From: an uncultured Verrucomicrobiota bacterium
GTDB taxonomy: Bacteria > Verrucomicrobiota > Verrucomicrobiia > Chthoniobacterales > SZAS-18
Assembly (NCBI GenBank): GCA_937859745.1
Contig: CALMAQ010000124.1
Span: forward strand, 1 to 32,419
Reading direction: 5' to 3'
Length of the DNA: 32,419 bases
In this document: positions 22,699 to 29,561 of the stretch, piece after piece
Layout of the letters: each line of letters begins with the position of its first letter
How positions within the stretch are numbered: position 1 is the stretch's first letter
Position numbers and translations under genes: made by a program
The notes under the pieces: generated by a model
Database searches by the model: none
Told to the model about the DNA's origin: nothing
The model's input: the letters and a program-made list of their open reading frames with translations, nothing else

Positions 22699-22746
22699 CC
22701 GCCATCATCGCACGATCCGCCCGTTTGCAACACTCAACTAATCACC

Positions 22747-23463
22747 ACCTCCTTTTCATGCAGCCTTTCAGGCGTCAGAGATTGTTAAACATGAATTTTG
22801 AAGCCATTCATCTCACAAGGAGTCGTTCCGAAGAACGACTTGCCGACTTTCTGGAAGTAGCCGTTCCTAACCGTCTCACCGTGTCCGACCGCCAGTTTGA
22901 GGAGATAGGTCTTGTTATCTCGTGATCTTGAAGATGTTGATCGTTTCGGAAACTGTTCTGACATGAGTTCTTGGTGCGACGGCGAATAGTGAACTCAATG
23001 CAGAGCAAGCAACAACCGAGACAGAGTAGAACAACGAGCAACAAGAGTGATTTCGTCACCGGATAGAATGGCATAATATTAGAGTTGGCAGAGGATTCCG
23101 ATTAGATGACGGATTGCCAATTGTACTGATGAATAAATAGGCCCATCCCATTATGGGTATTCAATCATGTCTGGAAAAGAGAAGAACCTTCCGCGCAAAA
23201 TGACCCGATCGGCGACGCGAGGTCTAAACTCAGTCTCCGGCGCGTATAGTTTCCCTTCGGCTTTGTCACGCAGCCGGAGGCGCATGCCTTGGCGTGGCTT
23301 CTTCGTCGGCCAACTAAAACATCGTTGCAACTGGCGCAACACTGGCCGTCAGACGTGCTGCACCCACCCGGAACACGCACGCTCTCCGCCGAACGGCCGC
23401 CCACGAAAAAAGCGATGAGTTGCGCTGTGAAATTTGTCACCTCTTTAGAGTCTAATACCAATT
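22747..23463. other. Stretch without recognisable genes after the IS element
   Basis: The first 400 bases are clearly lower in GC than the rest of the window and contain only short frames. A minus-strand frame at 23151-23342 (KLYAPETEFRPR) looks faintly like a transposase remnant, but I cannot assign it. A small near-palindrome, CCCATTATGGG, lies at about 23145-23156. The region may be decayed mobile DNA. Confidence 0.4.
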
Positions 23464-24483
23464 TCATTTGTAAGACGTTCGTCCAAACTTGATCGCGGCA
23501 TTGGTCAGGCTAAATCCAGCTACGAGGAGACCAACGGCAAAGAGCCAGTGGCGGTGCATGCTGGTCCAAAGCTGAGGGCAGGACCGGTACGCCCGGGCGT
23601 CGAATGGTCCATGCGCACCTGGATTGGTATCCACAGGTTCGTAGAGGTTATGGGGACGCTCGGGGTCCGCCCTCTCCTGGGTCTGCTGGCCGTCGTAACC
23701 TGTTTTGCCCAAATACCAGTCGCCCAACCCAGGCAGGAGTTTGTTGCCGACGATGGCGACCACCGTCGGCAGGCCCACGTAGACTTCCCGCCGTTTGTGC
23801 TTGGAGGCAAACAGCACTGCTCGCGCAGCGACTTCCGGCTGGTAGATGGGCGGCACGGGTTGTGCCCGGTTGGGCAGGCGACTCTTGCTCCAATCAAACT
23901 GCGGGGTGTTGAGCGCAGGCATCTGCACCATGGTGGCAACCACGTTGCTCTGGTCATGAATCAATTCCGCCCGCAGGCTGTCCATGAACCCCTGGATGGC
24001 GTGCTTGCTCGCGCAGTACGCCGCTTGGAGAGGGATGCCCCGGTAGGCCAGCGCACTTCCTACTTGTATGATGTGCCCCTGATCGCGCGGTAACATGCGT
24101 TTTAAAGCGGAGAGAGTTCCGTGGACGTAACCGAGGTACGTGACTTCCGTGACGCGTTTGAATTCGGCGGCGGTCATTTCCTTGATCGGCGAGAAGACGC
24201 TGACCATGGCGACATTCACCCATACGTCGATGGGTCCCAGTTCACGCTCGACCCGTTCGGCAGCGGCTTCCACGGCGTCAGCGTCCGCTACGTCGCACGG
24301 CAGGATGATTGCCTTGCCGCCGCAGACTTCGACCTCTCGCGCGGCACCTTCTAATCCCTTTTGACCTCGGGCGATCAGACCGATGCGTGCCTGTTCACTC
24401 CGGGCGAAAATCTGCGCCGTCGCCCGGCCCACTCCGGCGGAAGCTCCCGTGACGACGACTCTGGGTCTGGATGATTGGCTCAT
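23464..24483 (-). CDS. Short-chain dehydrogenase/reductase (SDR)
   Basis: The 339-residue SDR has the cofactor motif TGASAGVGR, an Asp-rich loop (LPCDVADADAV), the catalytic Ser in VGSALAY, and YCASK with Tyr and Lys. The usual NNAG motif is replaced by VNVAM. The C-terminus is extended by about 80 residues and ends in a single hydrophobic segment (HWLFAVGLLVAGFSLTNAA), so it may be membrane-anchored. It belongs to the class often annotated only as SDR family oxidoreductase; the substrate cannot be named. It is the last gene of the seven-gene minus-strand operon, 27 bases after the ASRT gene. Confidence 0.9.
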   Translation of the reverse strand: MSQSSRPRVVVTGASAGVGRATAQIFARSEQARIGLIARGQKGLEGAAREVEVCGGKAIILPCDVADADAVEAAAERVERELGPIDVWVNVAMVSVFSPIKEMTAAEFKRVTEVTYLGYVHGTLSALKRMLPRDQGHIIQVGSALAYRGIPLQAAYCASKHAIQGFMDSLRAELIHDQSNVVATMVQMPALNTPQFDWSKSRLPNRAQPVPPIYQPEVAARAVLFASKHKRREVYVGLPTVVAIVGNKLLPGLGDWYLGKTGYDGQQTQERADPERPHNLYEPVDTNPGAHGPFDARAYRSCPQLWTSMHRHWLFAVGLLVAGFSLTNAAIKFGRTSYK

Positions 24484-24510
24484 AGGAGGCGATCCCGAAG
24501 TGAAAACCGC

Positions 24511-24891
24511 TTACTCATCCCCGGGAAACGCCATGGTGGTCATGAGGCCGTTCTCTGCCTGGCGTGAGTCGAGTCGGGTGTGCTGAATGATCACCGGCAC
24601 GTCCGACTCAAACACGCTCGCGTAAGTGATGCCACGAGGGATCGACGCCGGATCGGTCAGTTCGTTAAAACGCACGTGCCGGACGCGTCTGGCGGCAACT
24701 TCGATCTTGTATGGGCCAACCGGATCGCGGTTATCGTAATAAATGGTCAGTTCGATGCGGGCGTCCTGGTCCGTGGCATTGAGGATGCAGAACGCTTCGT
24801 GGCTGGTAAACTCCGGTTCAGGACCATGGCTCCAGGCCGGAATGTAGCCTTCAGGGATCGCCCAAGTTTTTCGTCCGATGTTGATCGACAT
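24511..24891 (-). CDS. Sensory rhodopsin transducer (ASRT) domain protein
   Basis: This 126-residue protein matches the ASRT family along its whole length: IGRKTWAIPEGYIPAWSHGP, EPEFTSHEAFCILNATDQDA, YYDNRDPVGPYKIEVAARRV, RHVRFNELTDPASIPRG and VPVIIQHTRLDSRQAEN. The founding member transduces the Anabaena sensory rhodopsin signal. Family analyses proposed that most members are small-molecule, perhaps sugar, binding proteins next to metabolic genes. No rhodopsin gene is present here, and the gene lies 12 bases after a GMC oxidoreductase gene, which fits the metabolite-binding view. It has no signal peptide. Confidence 0.92.
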   Translation of the reverse strand: MSINIGRKTWAIPEGYIPAWSHGPEPEFTSHEAFCILNATDQDARIELTIYYDNRDPVGPYKIEVAARRVRHVRFNELTDPASIPRGITYASVFESDVPVIIQHTRLDSRQAENGLMTTMAFPGDE

Positions 24892-24903
24892 GAATGAGGA
24901 GGA

Positions 24904-26652
24904 TTATTTCAACCTTGGCACGCCATCGCCGTGGGTGCCGGGAGGCGAGAGTTCGCGGCGCACGGGCGGCGGGGTCATGTCGCGCCGGTCGGTGTTGAAG
25001 ATCGCCGTGCCCTGGCTGATGAGATAATCCGCTGTGCGCGCGGCGAGCGCCTGGATGGTCAGGCCCGGGTTGGCCGACCCTTGCGTGGGCATGACGCTGC
25101 CGTCGCACACGAACAGGTTGGCAATGTCGTGCGTGCGCCCGAAGCCGTCCACCACGCTCGTCGCCGGATCACTCCCCATGCGCGCCGCGCCGACCAGGTG
25201 CGCGCAGCGACTCTCCTGCACGACTTCCTCCGCCCCGGCGGCGCACATCACGTCCATGACCACGTTTTTGCCGTACGCGATGAGTTTTTTGTCGTTGTCG
25301 TGCAGGTTGAAGGTGACGTGCGCCACAGGCAACCCGAACTGGTCCTTGTCCGTCGCGCTGATCGTCACGGCGTTGTCCTCCCACGGCAGGATTTCGCCCA
25401 GCAGCCCGAGCGCGCACCAGTGGTTGTAGTCCATCATTGTGCGGCGCAGTCCCCAGCCCCACACGCCCTTGGCCGCCATCATTTGCTTGGCGAAGGCGAT
25501 GGGCAAAGGGCCCACCGTCTGGATGGCAAAGCCCCGCGCGAAGTCGCGCTTCGGGTCCGTCTCGTAGAACTCCTCCGTCAGGCAGTGCGCGGGCGGGGCC
25601 TTGTACATGCGGATCAACTCGTCGAAGCGGCCTGCGATGACGTTGCCCGCCTGCGCCATCAGGTATTTGCCGACGGTACCGCTGGAGTTGGCGAGTCCCT
25701 GCGGGTACTCGGGGCACGCGCTGTTGAGCAGCAGACGCGGCGTCTCGATGGCGTAGCCGCTGACGATGACCGCTTTCGCGCGCTGGAACCTGGCTTTACC
25801 TTCGCGGTCGAAATAATGGACGCCGGCGACGCGGTTGTTCTTGCCCAGTTCGATGCGCGCGGCCATGCAGCGGTCGCGCACCTCCGCACCGTGGACGAGC
25901 GCGTCGGGCACGTGGGTAATCAGCGTGCTGGCCTTGGCCCCCACCTTGCAGGCCTGGATGCAGAAGCCCCGGTAGATGCAGTGCGCCCGGTCGCCGCGCG
26001 AGCCGCTCAAGATGGCCACCGGCCCGCCCACGCTCACCCCGATGCCCAGCTTGGTGCAGCCGCGGATGAGCGTGTTGCCGACCTCACCCATCGGGTGCGG
26101 ACCGTACGCGTAGCCGTGCGGATCGCCCCACGGATACCACGCCGGACCCGCCACTGGCATTTCGAGTTCCAGCAGTTCGTAGTAGGGCTTCAGGTCCTGA
26201 TAGGAGATCGGCCAGTCCGCCCCGACCCCATCGCGGGTGTACACCTCGAAGTCCGACGGGTGGAAGCGCGGGGCGAAAGCCGCCCAGTGCACCGAACCAC
26301 CGCCGACTCCCTTGCCGCAGTTGTTCGCGCCGAGGGTGAGCGGATCGGTGCCGCCGATGACGCGCGGGTCTTCCCAGTACAGCCCGTGCGAGCCGGCCTC
26401 GTCGCTGACCCAATCGCGCTCGCTGTCCCAGAACCTGCCCGCCTCCATGCCCACGACCTTGAAACCTCCGCGCGCGAGCCGCTGACAGAGCACACCGCCC
26501 GCCGAGCCGACGCCGACCACGAGATAGTCCACCTCCTCGTCGTCCCGAAAACAACGCATGGTCCCGGTGATGCGCTGCATCGGGCCGAGATGATGGTCGT
26601 CGTCCTGCAACGCGCGGAACGCACCGCCGACGGGAGTGTCCAGAAAACTCAT
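24904..26652 (-). CDS. GMC-family FAD oxidoreductase
   Basis: From the ATG at 26652 the protein has 582 residues. FAD binding is shown by VDYLVVGVGSAGGVLCQRLA (residues 41-60). The central part contains NNCGKGVGGGSVHWAAFAPR and a cysteine motif CIYRGFCIQACKVGAKAST, typical of the gluconate dehydrogenase-like GMC group. The C-terminal GMC domain has HLVGAARMG, DGSVMPTQGSANPGLTIQAL with the expected His and Asn. The upstream extension of the frame to 26859 overlaps the next gene and is not used. It follows the subunit 3-like gene after five bases; together they resemble a membrane-associated sugar or aldonate dehydrogenase, but no cytochrome subunit is present. Confidence 0.92.
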   Translation of the reverse strand: MSFLDTPVGGAFRALQDDDHHLGPMQRITGTMRCFRDDEEVDYLVVGVGSAGGVLCQRLARGGFKVVGMEAGRFWDSERDWVSDEAGSHGLYWEDPRVIGGTDPLTLGANNCGKGVGGGSVHWAAFAPRFHPSDFEVYTRDGVGADWPISYQDLKPYYELLELEMPVAGPAWYPWGDPHGYAYGPHPMGEVGNTLIRGCTKLGIGVSVGGPVAILSGSRGDRAHCIYRGFCIQACKVGAKASTLITHVPDALVHGAEVRDRCMAARIELGKNNRVAGVHYFDREGKARFQRAKAVIVSGYAIETPRLLLNSACPEYPQGLANSSGTVGKYLMAQAGNVIAGRFDELIRMYKAPPAHCLTEEFYETDPKRDFARGFAIQTVGPLPIAFAKQMMAAKGVWGWGLRRTMMDYNHWCALGLLGEILPWEDNAVTISATDKDQFGLPVAHVTFNLHDNDKKLIAYGKNVVMDVMCAAGAEEVVQESRCAHLVGAARMGSDPATSVVDGFGRTHDIANLFVCDGSVMPTQGSANPGLTIQALAARTADYLISQGTAIFNTDRRDMTPPPVRRELSPPGTHGDGVPRLK

Positions 26653-26657
26653 AAGCG

Positions 26658-27416
26658 TTAGTGCGAACCGGTTTCGCCGTGCGTGGGCGTGTCGGTATGG
26701 GCGGCTTCGGCCTCGTGCTCGCCGGAGACGCACCCCGGCGGCAGGTCCCACGCGTAGTGGCGTTCGTGGCTTTCCCACGGTTCCGGCGCGCCACCCTCCA
26801 GCCGGAAATACGCGCGCGGGTAAGCCGGGCCGCCGAAGCCGATCTCGTCCCACGCCCACGGGTGCGCGTAGTACGCCTCTACGCAGTCGCCCATCATGAT
26901 CGTCCAGAAATGTTTGACAGGCAGCTTCTTCCAGATGTCCTGCGCGCCGGACGGCTTTCCATCGTGCACGCTCTGGAGCAGCACGTCGGCCTCGTGCCAG
27001 GGCAACCGCAAGAATTGCGCGCCGTGCGCTTCCAGGGCCATCAGGTCCACGGCGCGCAGGAACAGCCGGTACGCCTCGCCGTCGGGCGGCATGTCCTCGA
27101 AGCGGTAGCCCGGCGTACGCCCCGCGAACAAGCGCTCGTCGATGAAGGGCAGAATTGGGATTTGCCGTTCCGGCACGCGGTCATCCTGCGGCAAAACGTG
27201 CTCGATGACCCGCTGTATGATCTCCGCTTCCGGCGCGGTAAAAAAGCGCACGGGCGGCGGTGCCGTCACGCGCTGGAGCACGACCGTGCGCGTGGCCGCG
27301 TCCCAGAACGCCTGCTGGCTGAGTGTGGAAAACTTCGGGTAGTAACCCGGCTGCGGGCGAGGCACCAGGGGCTTGCCTTCGGCATCGACGGGCAGGCGTG
27401 CGGGGTCTGACTCCAT
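26658..27416 (-). CDS. Gluconate 2-dehydrogenase subunit 3-like protein
   Basis: This 252-residue protein has the family pattern VRFFTAPEAEIIQRVIEHVL, PQDDRVPERQIPILPFIDER, LPVKHFWTIMMGDCVEAYYA and HPWAWDEIGFGGPAYPRAYF. In characterised enzymes the small subunit is needed for maturation or export of the flavoprotein subunit. A twin-arginine signal, often found in the family, is not visible here; the protein starts with a polar, Pro-rich stretch. The ATG at 27416 is chosen because the upstream frame overlaps the membrane-protein gene and lacks similarity. The gap to the GMC gene is five bases, so the two are almost certainly partners. Confidence 0.9.
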   Translation of the reverse strand: MESDPARLPVDAEGKPLVPRPQPGYYPKFSTLSQQAFWDAATRTVVLQRVTAPPPVRFFTAPEAEIIQRVIEHVLPQDDRVPERQIPILPFIDERLFAGRTPGYRFEDMPPDGEAYRLFLRAVDLMALEAHGAQFLRLPWHEADVLLQSVHDGKPSGAQDIWKKLPVKHFWTIMMGDCVEAYYAHPWAWDEIGFGGPAYPRAYFRLEGGAPEPWESHERHYAWDLPPGCVSGEHEAEAAHTDTPTHGETGSH

Positions 27417-27427
27417 GTTCGGCAAGG

Positions 27428-28438
27428 TCAATCCGTTTCGCGTCGCATCAAACTGGCGAGCACCCCGTAGAAGCCGCAGGCCGCAAAGAGCAGCGGCGCG
27501 AACGCGGGCGGACCATAGATCAGGTTGTAGGGAAGCTGCTTCAGCCCGCCCGGCCGCCGCAGTACGCCGCGCATATGGTAGAAGAATCCGACGCCGCCGT
27601 TGAGCATCGCCAGCAGCGACAATCCCGGCAGCCACGTCCGGGCCACGCGTGCGCTCTTCATCGACGCCCCGGCCGCGCCCATGAGCAGCGGGGTCATGAT
27701 GACGGGCGTCCACTGCGCCTTGTACTTAAAGTTCGTTTTATAGTGCGAATACAGCGCCTCGAACCCGCTGAAAAACGTGCTGAGCATCGTCACGGCGGCG
27801 AGGTGTTTCTGGAACCGGCCCTCGCGCAACTCCACGCGCCACGCGGGCGGCGGACGGCGCAACAGAAAATCTCGCAACCGTGCCGCCTTCGTGCGCGGAT
27901 CAATCACGGGCGATTCCTCCGGCCGCAGGTACGACGCGACCAATCCGAGGTAAGCCGCCACCCCGAAGAGCAGCGGCGCGAAGATCGGCGGCCCCATGAT
28001 GATGTTCGCCACCGGCAGCCGCCAGCCGCCGGGTTTGCGCGCGATGCCGCGAATGTGGAACCCGAAACCCACCACGCCGTCGATCAGCGTGGCCAGCGAG
28101 GTCCAGCGCAACACCGTCCGCGCCGCCCACGTGCTGAACGCGCCCCACACGCCCGCCACGGTCATAGCCCCGCTCAGGACCACGGGCGACCACATGATCT
28201 TCTGGTTGTAGCTGCCCCGGTAATGTTCCGAGGCCACGTCCGCCCCGGCCAAGATGCTCGATAATCCCGCCACCAGCGACAATCCGCGCTGGAAACGCCC
28301 CTCGCGGATGTGCGCCGCCACGGCCTCCATGCCTTCGACGAAAACGCGCCGCGCCGTGGGCCGCCGACGTGGCCGGTACAGCAGTGCGCCGACCAGCAGC
28401 AGGCCGAGAATGGGTAAAAGCGGTTTGCGTCGGAGCAT
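27428..28438 (-). CDS. Membrane protein with two gapless internal repeats
   Basis: I do not recognise the family by name. The 336-residue protein starts with a membrane segment (LLPILGLLLVGALLY) and then consists of two copies of a unit of about 127 residues, 46-172 and 206-332, offset by exactly 160 with no gaps. Landmarks repeat: EGRFQ (46, 206), HYRGSYNQKIMWSPV / HYKTNFKYKAQWTPV (72, 232), HIRGIARKPGG / HMRGVLRRPGG (128, 288) and GPPIFAPLLF / GPPAFAPLLF (149, 309). Each unit has about four hydrophobic segments and conserved His, Arg and Trp. It lies 11 bases upstream of the dehydrogenase subunit genes and may be their membrane anchor or electron-transfer partner (inference). Confidence 0.85.
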   Translation of the reverse strand: MLRRKPLLPILGLLLVGALLYRPRRRPTARRVFVEGMEAVAAHIREGRFQRGLSLVAGLSSILAGADVASEHYRGSYNQKIMWSPVVLSGAMTVAGVWGAFSTWAARTVLRWTSLATLIDGVVGFGFHIRGIARKPGGWRLPVANIIMGPPIFAPLLFGVAAYLGLVASYLRPEESPVIDPRTKAARLRDFLLRRPPPAWRVELREGRFQKHLAAVTMLSTFFSGFEALYSHYKTNFKYKAQWTPVIMTPLLMGAAGASMKSARVARTWLPGLSLLAMLNGGVGFFYHMRGVLRRPGGLKQLPYNLIYGPPAFAPLLFAACGFYGVLASLMRRETD

Positions 28439-28448
28439 ACGCCTTGTT

Positions 28449-29561
28449 TCACGAGACGCAGAAAGGCTCTGCATCGGAGCGCCGGAACTCCAGGCCCAGC
28501 CCCGGAAGCTCGCGGTCGGGCGCGAGCGCGCCGTTGACAGGCATGGGCACGCCTTCAAAGAACATGCGCTCGATCCGGGCGTGATCGTGGAAATATTCAC
28601 CGTGGATCACGGCGGGCAGCGCGCAAGCCACCGCCGCGTGCAACGTCGGTGCGCAATGAAACGAGAGCGGCACATGGAACGCCTGCGCCAGGGCACCCGT
28701 GGCCAGGAAACCGCTGATCCCCAGGCAGCGCGTCGCGTCCGCCTGCAAAACATCCACCGCGCCCGCCGCGAGCATCTGGCGAAAGTACCACGTGTCGTAA
28801 CCGTACTCGCCCGCCGTGATCGCCATGCCCGCCGGGCCGCGGTCGCGCAACAACCGCAAGCCCTCCAAGTCGTCGGAGGACACGGGTTCCTCGAACCACT
28901 TCACGTCGAACTCCGCGAAACGCTCCGCCATGCCGAGCGCGGTCTTGCGGTCGTAGGCTCCGTTGGCATCGACGAACAGCGCCACATCCGGCCCGACGGC
29001 ATCTCGCACGACCCGTACCCGGGCCAGCTCCGCCGTGACCGTCGGCGCACGACCGAGCTTCATCTTGACCATGGAGAAACCCTGCGCCGCCCAACCGCCA
29101 AACTGATCGCGCAGTTGTTCGTCGGAATACGAGGTGAACCCGCCGCTGCCGTACACCGGCACCTCCTCGCGTGCGGCACCTAGCAGGTCCAGCAACGAAA
29201 CCCCGAGCAGTCGCGCCTTCAAATCCCACAGCGCGCTGTCCACCGCCGCAATCGCGCTCGCGCAGATCCCGGACCGCCCCAGGTTGCGCACCTGCCGCAG
29301 CATGGCGGCGTGCGCACCGGGAACGTCGAACGCGTCGCGTCCTTCGATAATCTTCGACAACGCGCCGTGGACGACCCCGCCCGCCGCCGCGTCGGCGTAC
29401 GTGTAGCCGAGGCCGATTTTTCCGCCCGCCGCGATTTCTACCAACACCAGCGTCGTTGCATCCCAGTCGAAGGTACCGTCGCCCTCCCGCGCGTCAGTTG
29501 GAACTTTGTAGCAGGTGACGGCTGGCTTACCCAGCATCGTGTTGGCGCGGCGACGCGTCAT
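28449..29561 (-). CDS. Enolase-superfamily enzyme, mandelate racemase/muconate lactonizing type
   Basis: The 370-residue protein shows the enolase-superfamily residues: VKMK (Lys166, Lys168), metal ligands Asp198 (VDANGAY), Glu224 (WFEEP) and Glu252 (AGEYGYD), then QADATRCLG (Asp274) and FHCAPTLH (His302). The Lys-x-Lys motif with a His on the seventh-strand side fits the dehydratase/racemase members acting on sugar acids; the substrate cannot be read from the sequence. The ATG at 29561 overlaps the stop of the TPP enzyme gene as ATGA. The next gene begins 10 bases after its stop. In this operon a sugar-acid dehydratase role is plausible. Confidence 0.9.
   Translation of the reverse strand: MTRRRANTMLGKPAVTCYKVPTDAREGDGTFDWDATTLVLVEIAAGGKIGLGYTYADAAAGGVVHGALSKIIEGRDAFDVPGAHAAMLRQVRNLGRSGICASAIAAVDSALWDLKARLLGVSLLDLLGAAREEVPVYGSGGFTSYSDEQLRDQFGGWAAQGFSMVKMKLGRAPTVTAELARVRVVRDAVGPDVALFVDANGAYDRKTALGMAERFAEFDVKWFEEPVSSDDLEGLRLLRDRGPAGMAITAGEYGYDTWYFRQMLAAGAVDVLQADATRCLGISGFLATGALAQAFHVPLSFHCAPTLHAAVACALPAVIHGEYFHDHARIERMFFEGVPMPVNGALAPDRELPGLGLEFRRSDAEPFCVS

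Larger units (their letters stand above)
21952..22746 (-). mobile_element. IS1-family insertion sequence, 795 bp
   Basis: A perfect 21-base terminal inverted repeat (21952-21972 and 22726-22746, beginning GGTGAT as in IS1) bounds two minus-strand reading frames with InsA- and InsB-like sequence. The total length is close to the 768 bases of IS1. Flanking bases (ctcggcgg on the left, acctcctt on the right) do not form the 8-9 base target duplication expected, so one end may have undergone a deletion or recombination after insertion. Confidence 0.9.

Noticed and set aside
21943-22755. Target-site duplication around the IS1-family element
   Set aside because: The 8-9 bases on each side do not match.
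23151-23342. Minus-strand frame as a transposase remnant
   Set aside because: Similarity is too faint and short to name a family.
24511-24891. ASRT protein as evidence for a light-sensing system
   Set aside because: No seven-helix rhodopsin or retinal synthesis gene is in the window; the neighbours are metabolic.
24931-26661. A 576-residue plus-strand reading frame opposite the GMC gene
   Set aside because: It mirrors the real gene codon by codon in GC-rich DNA and shows no domain; the opposite strand has a complete GMC protein.
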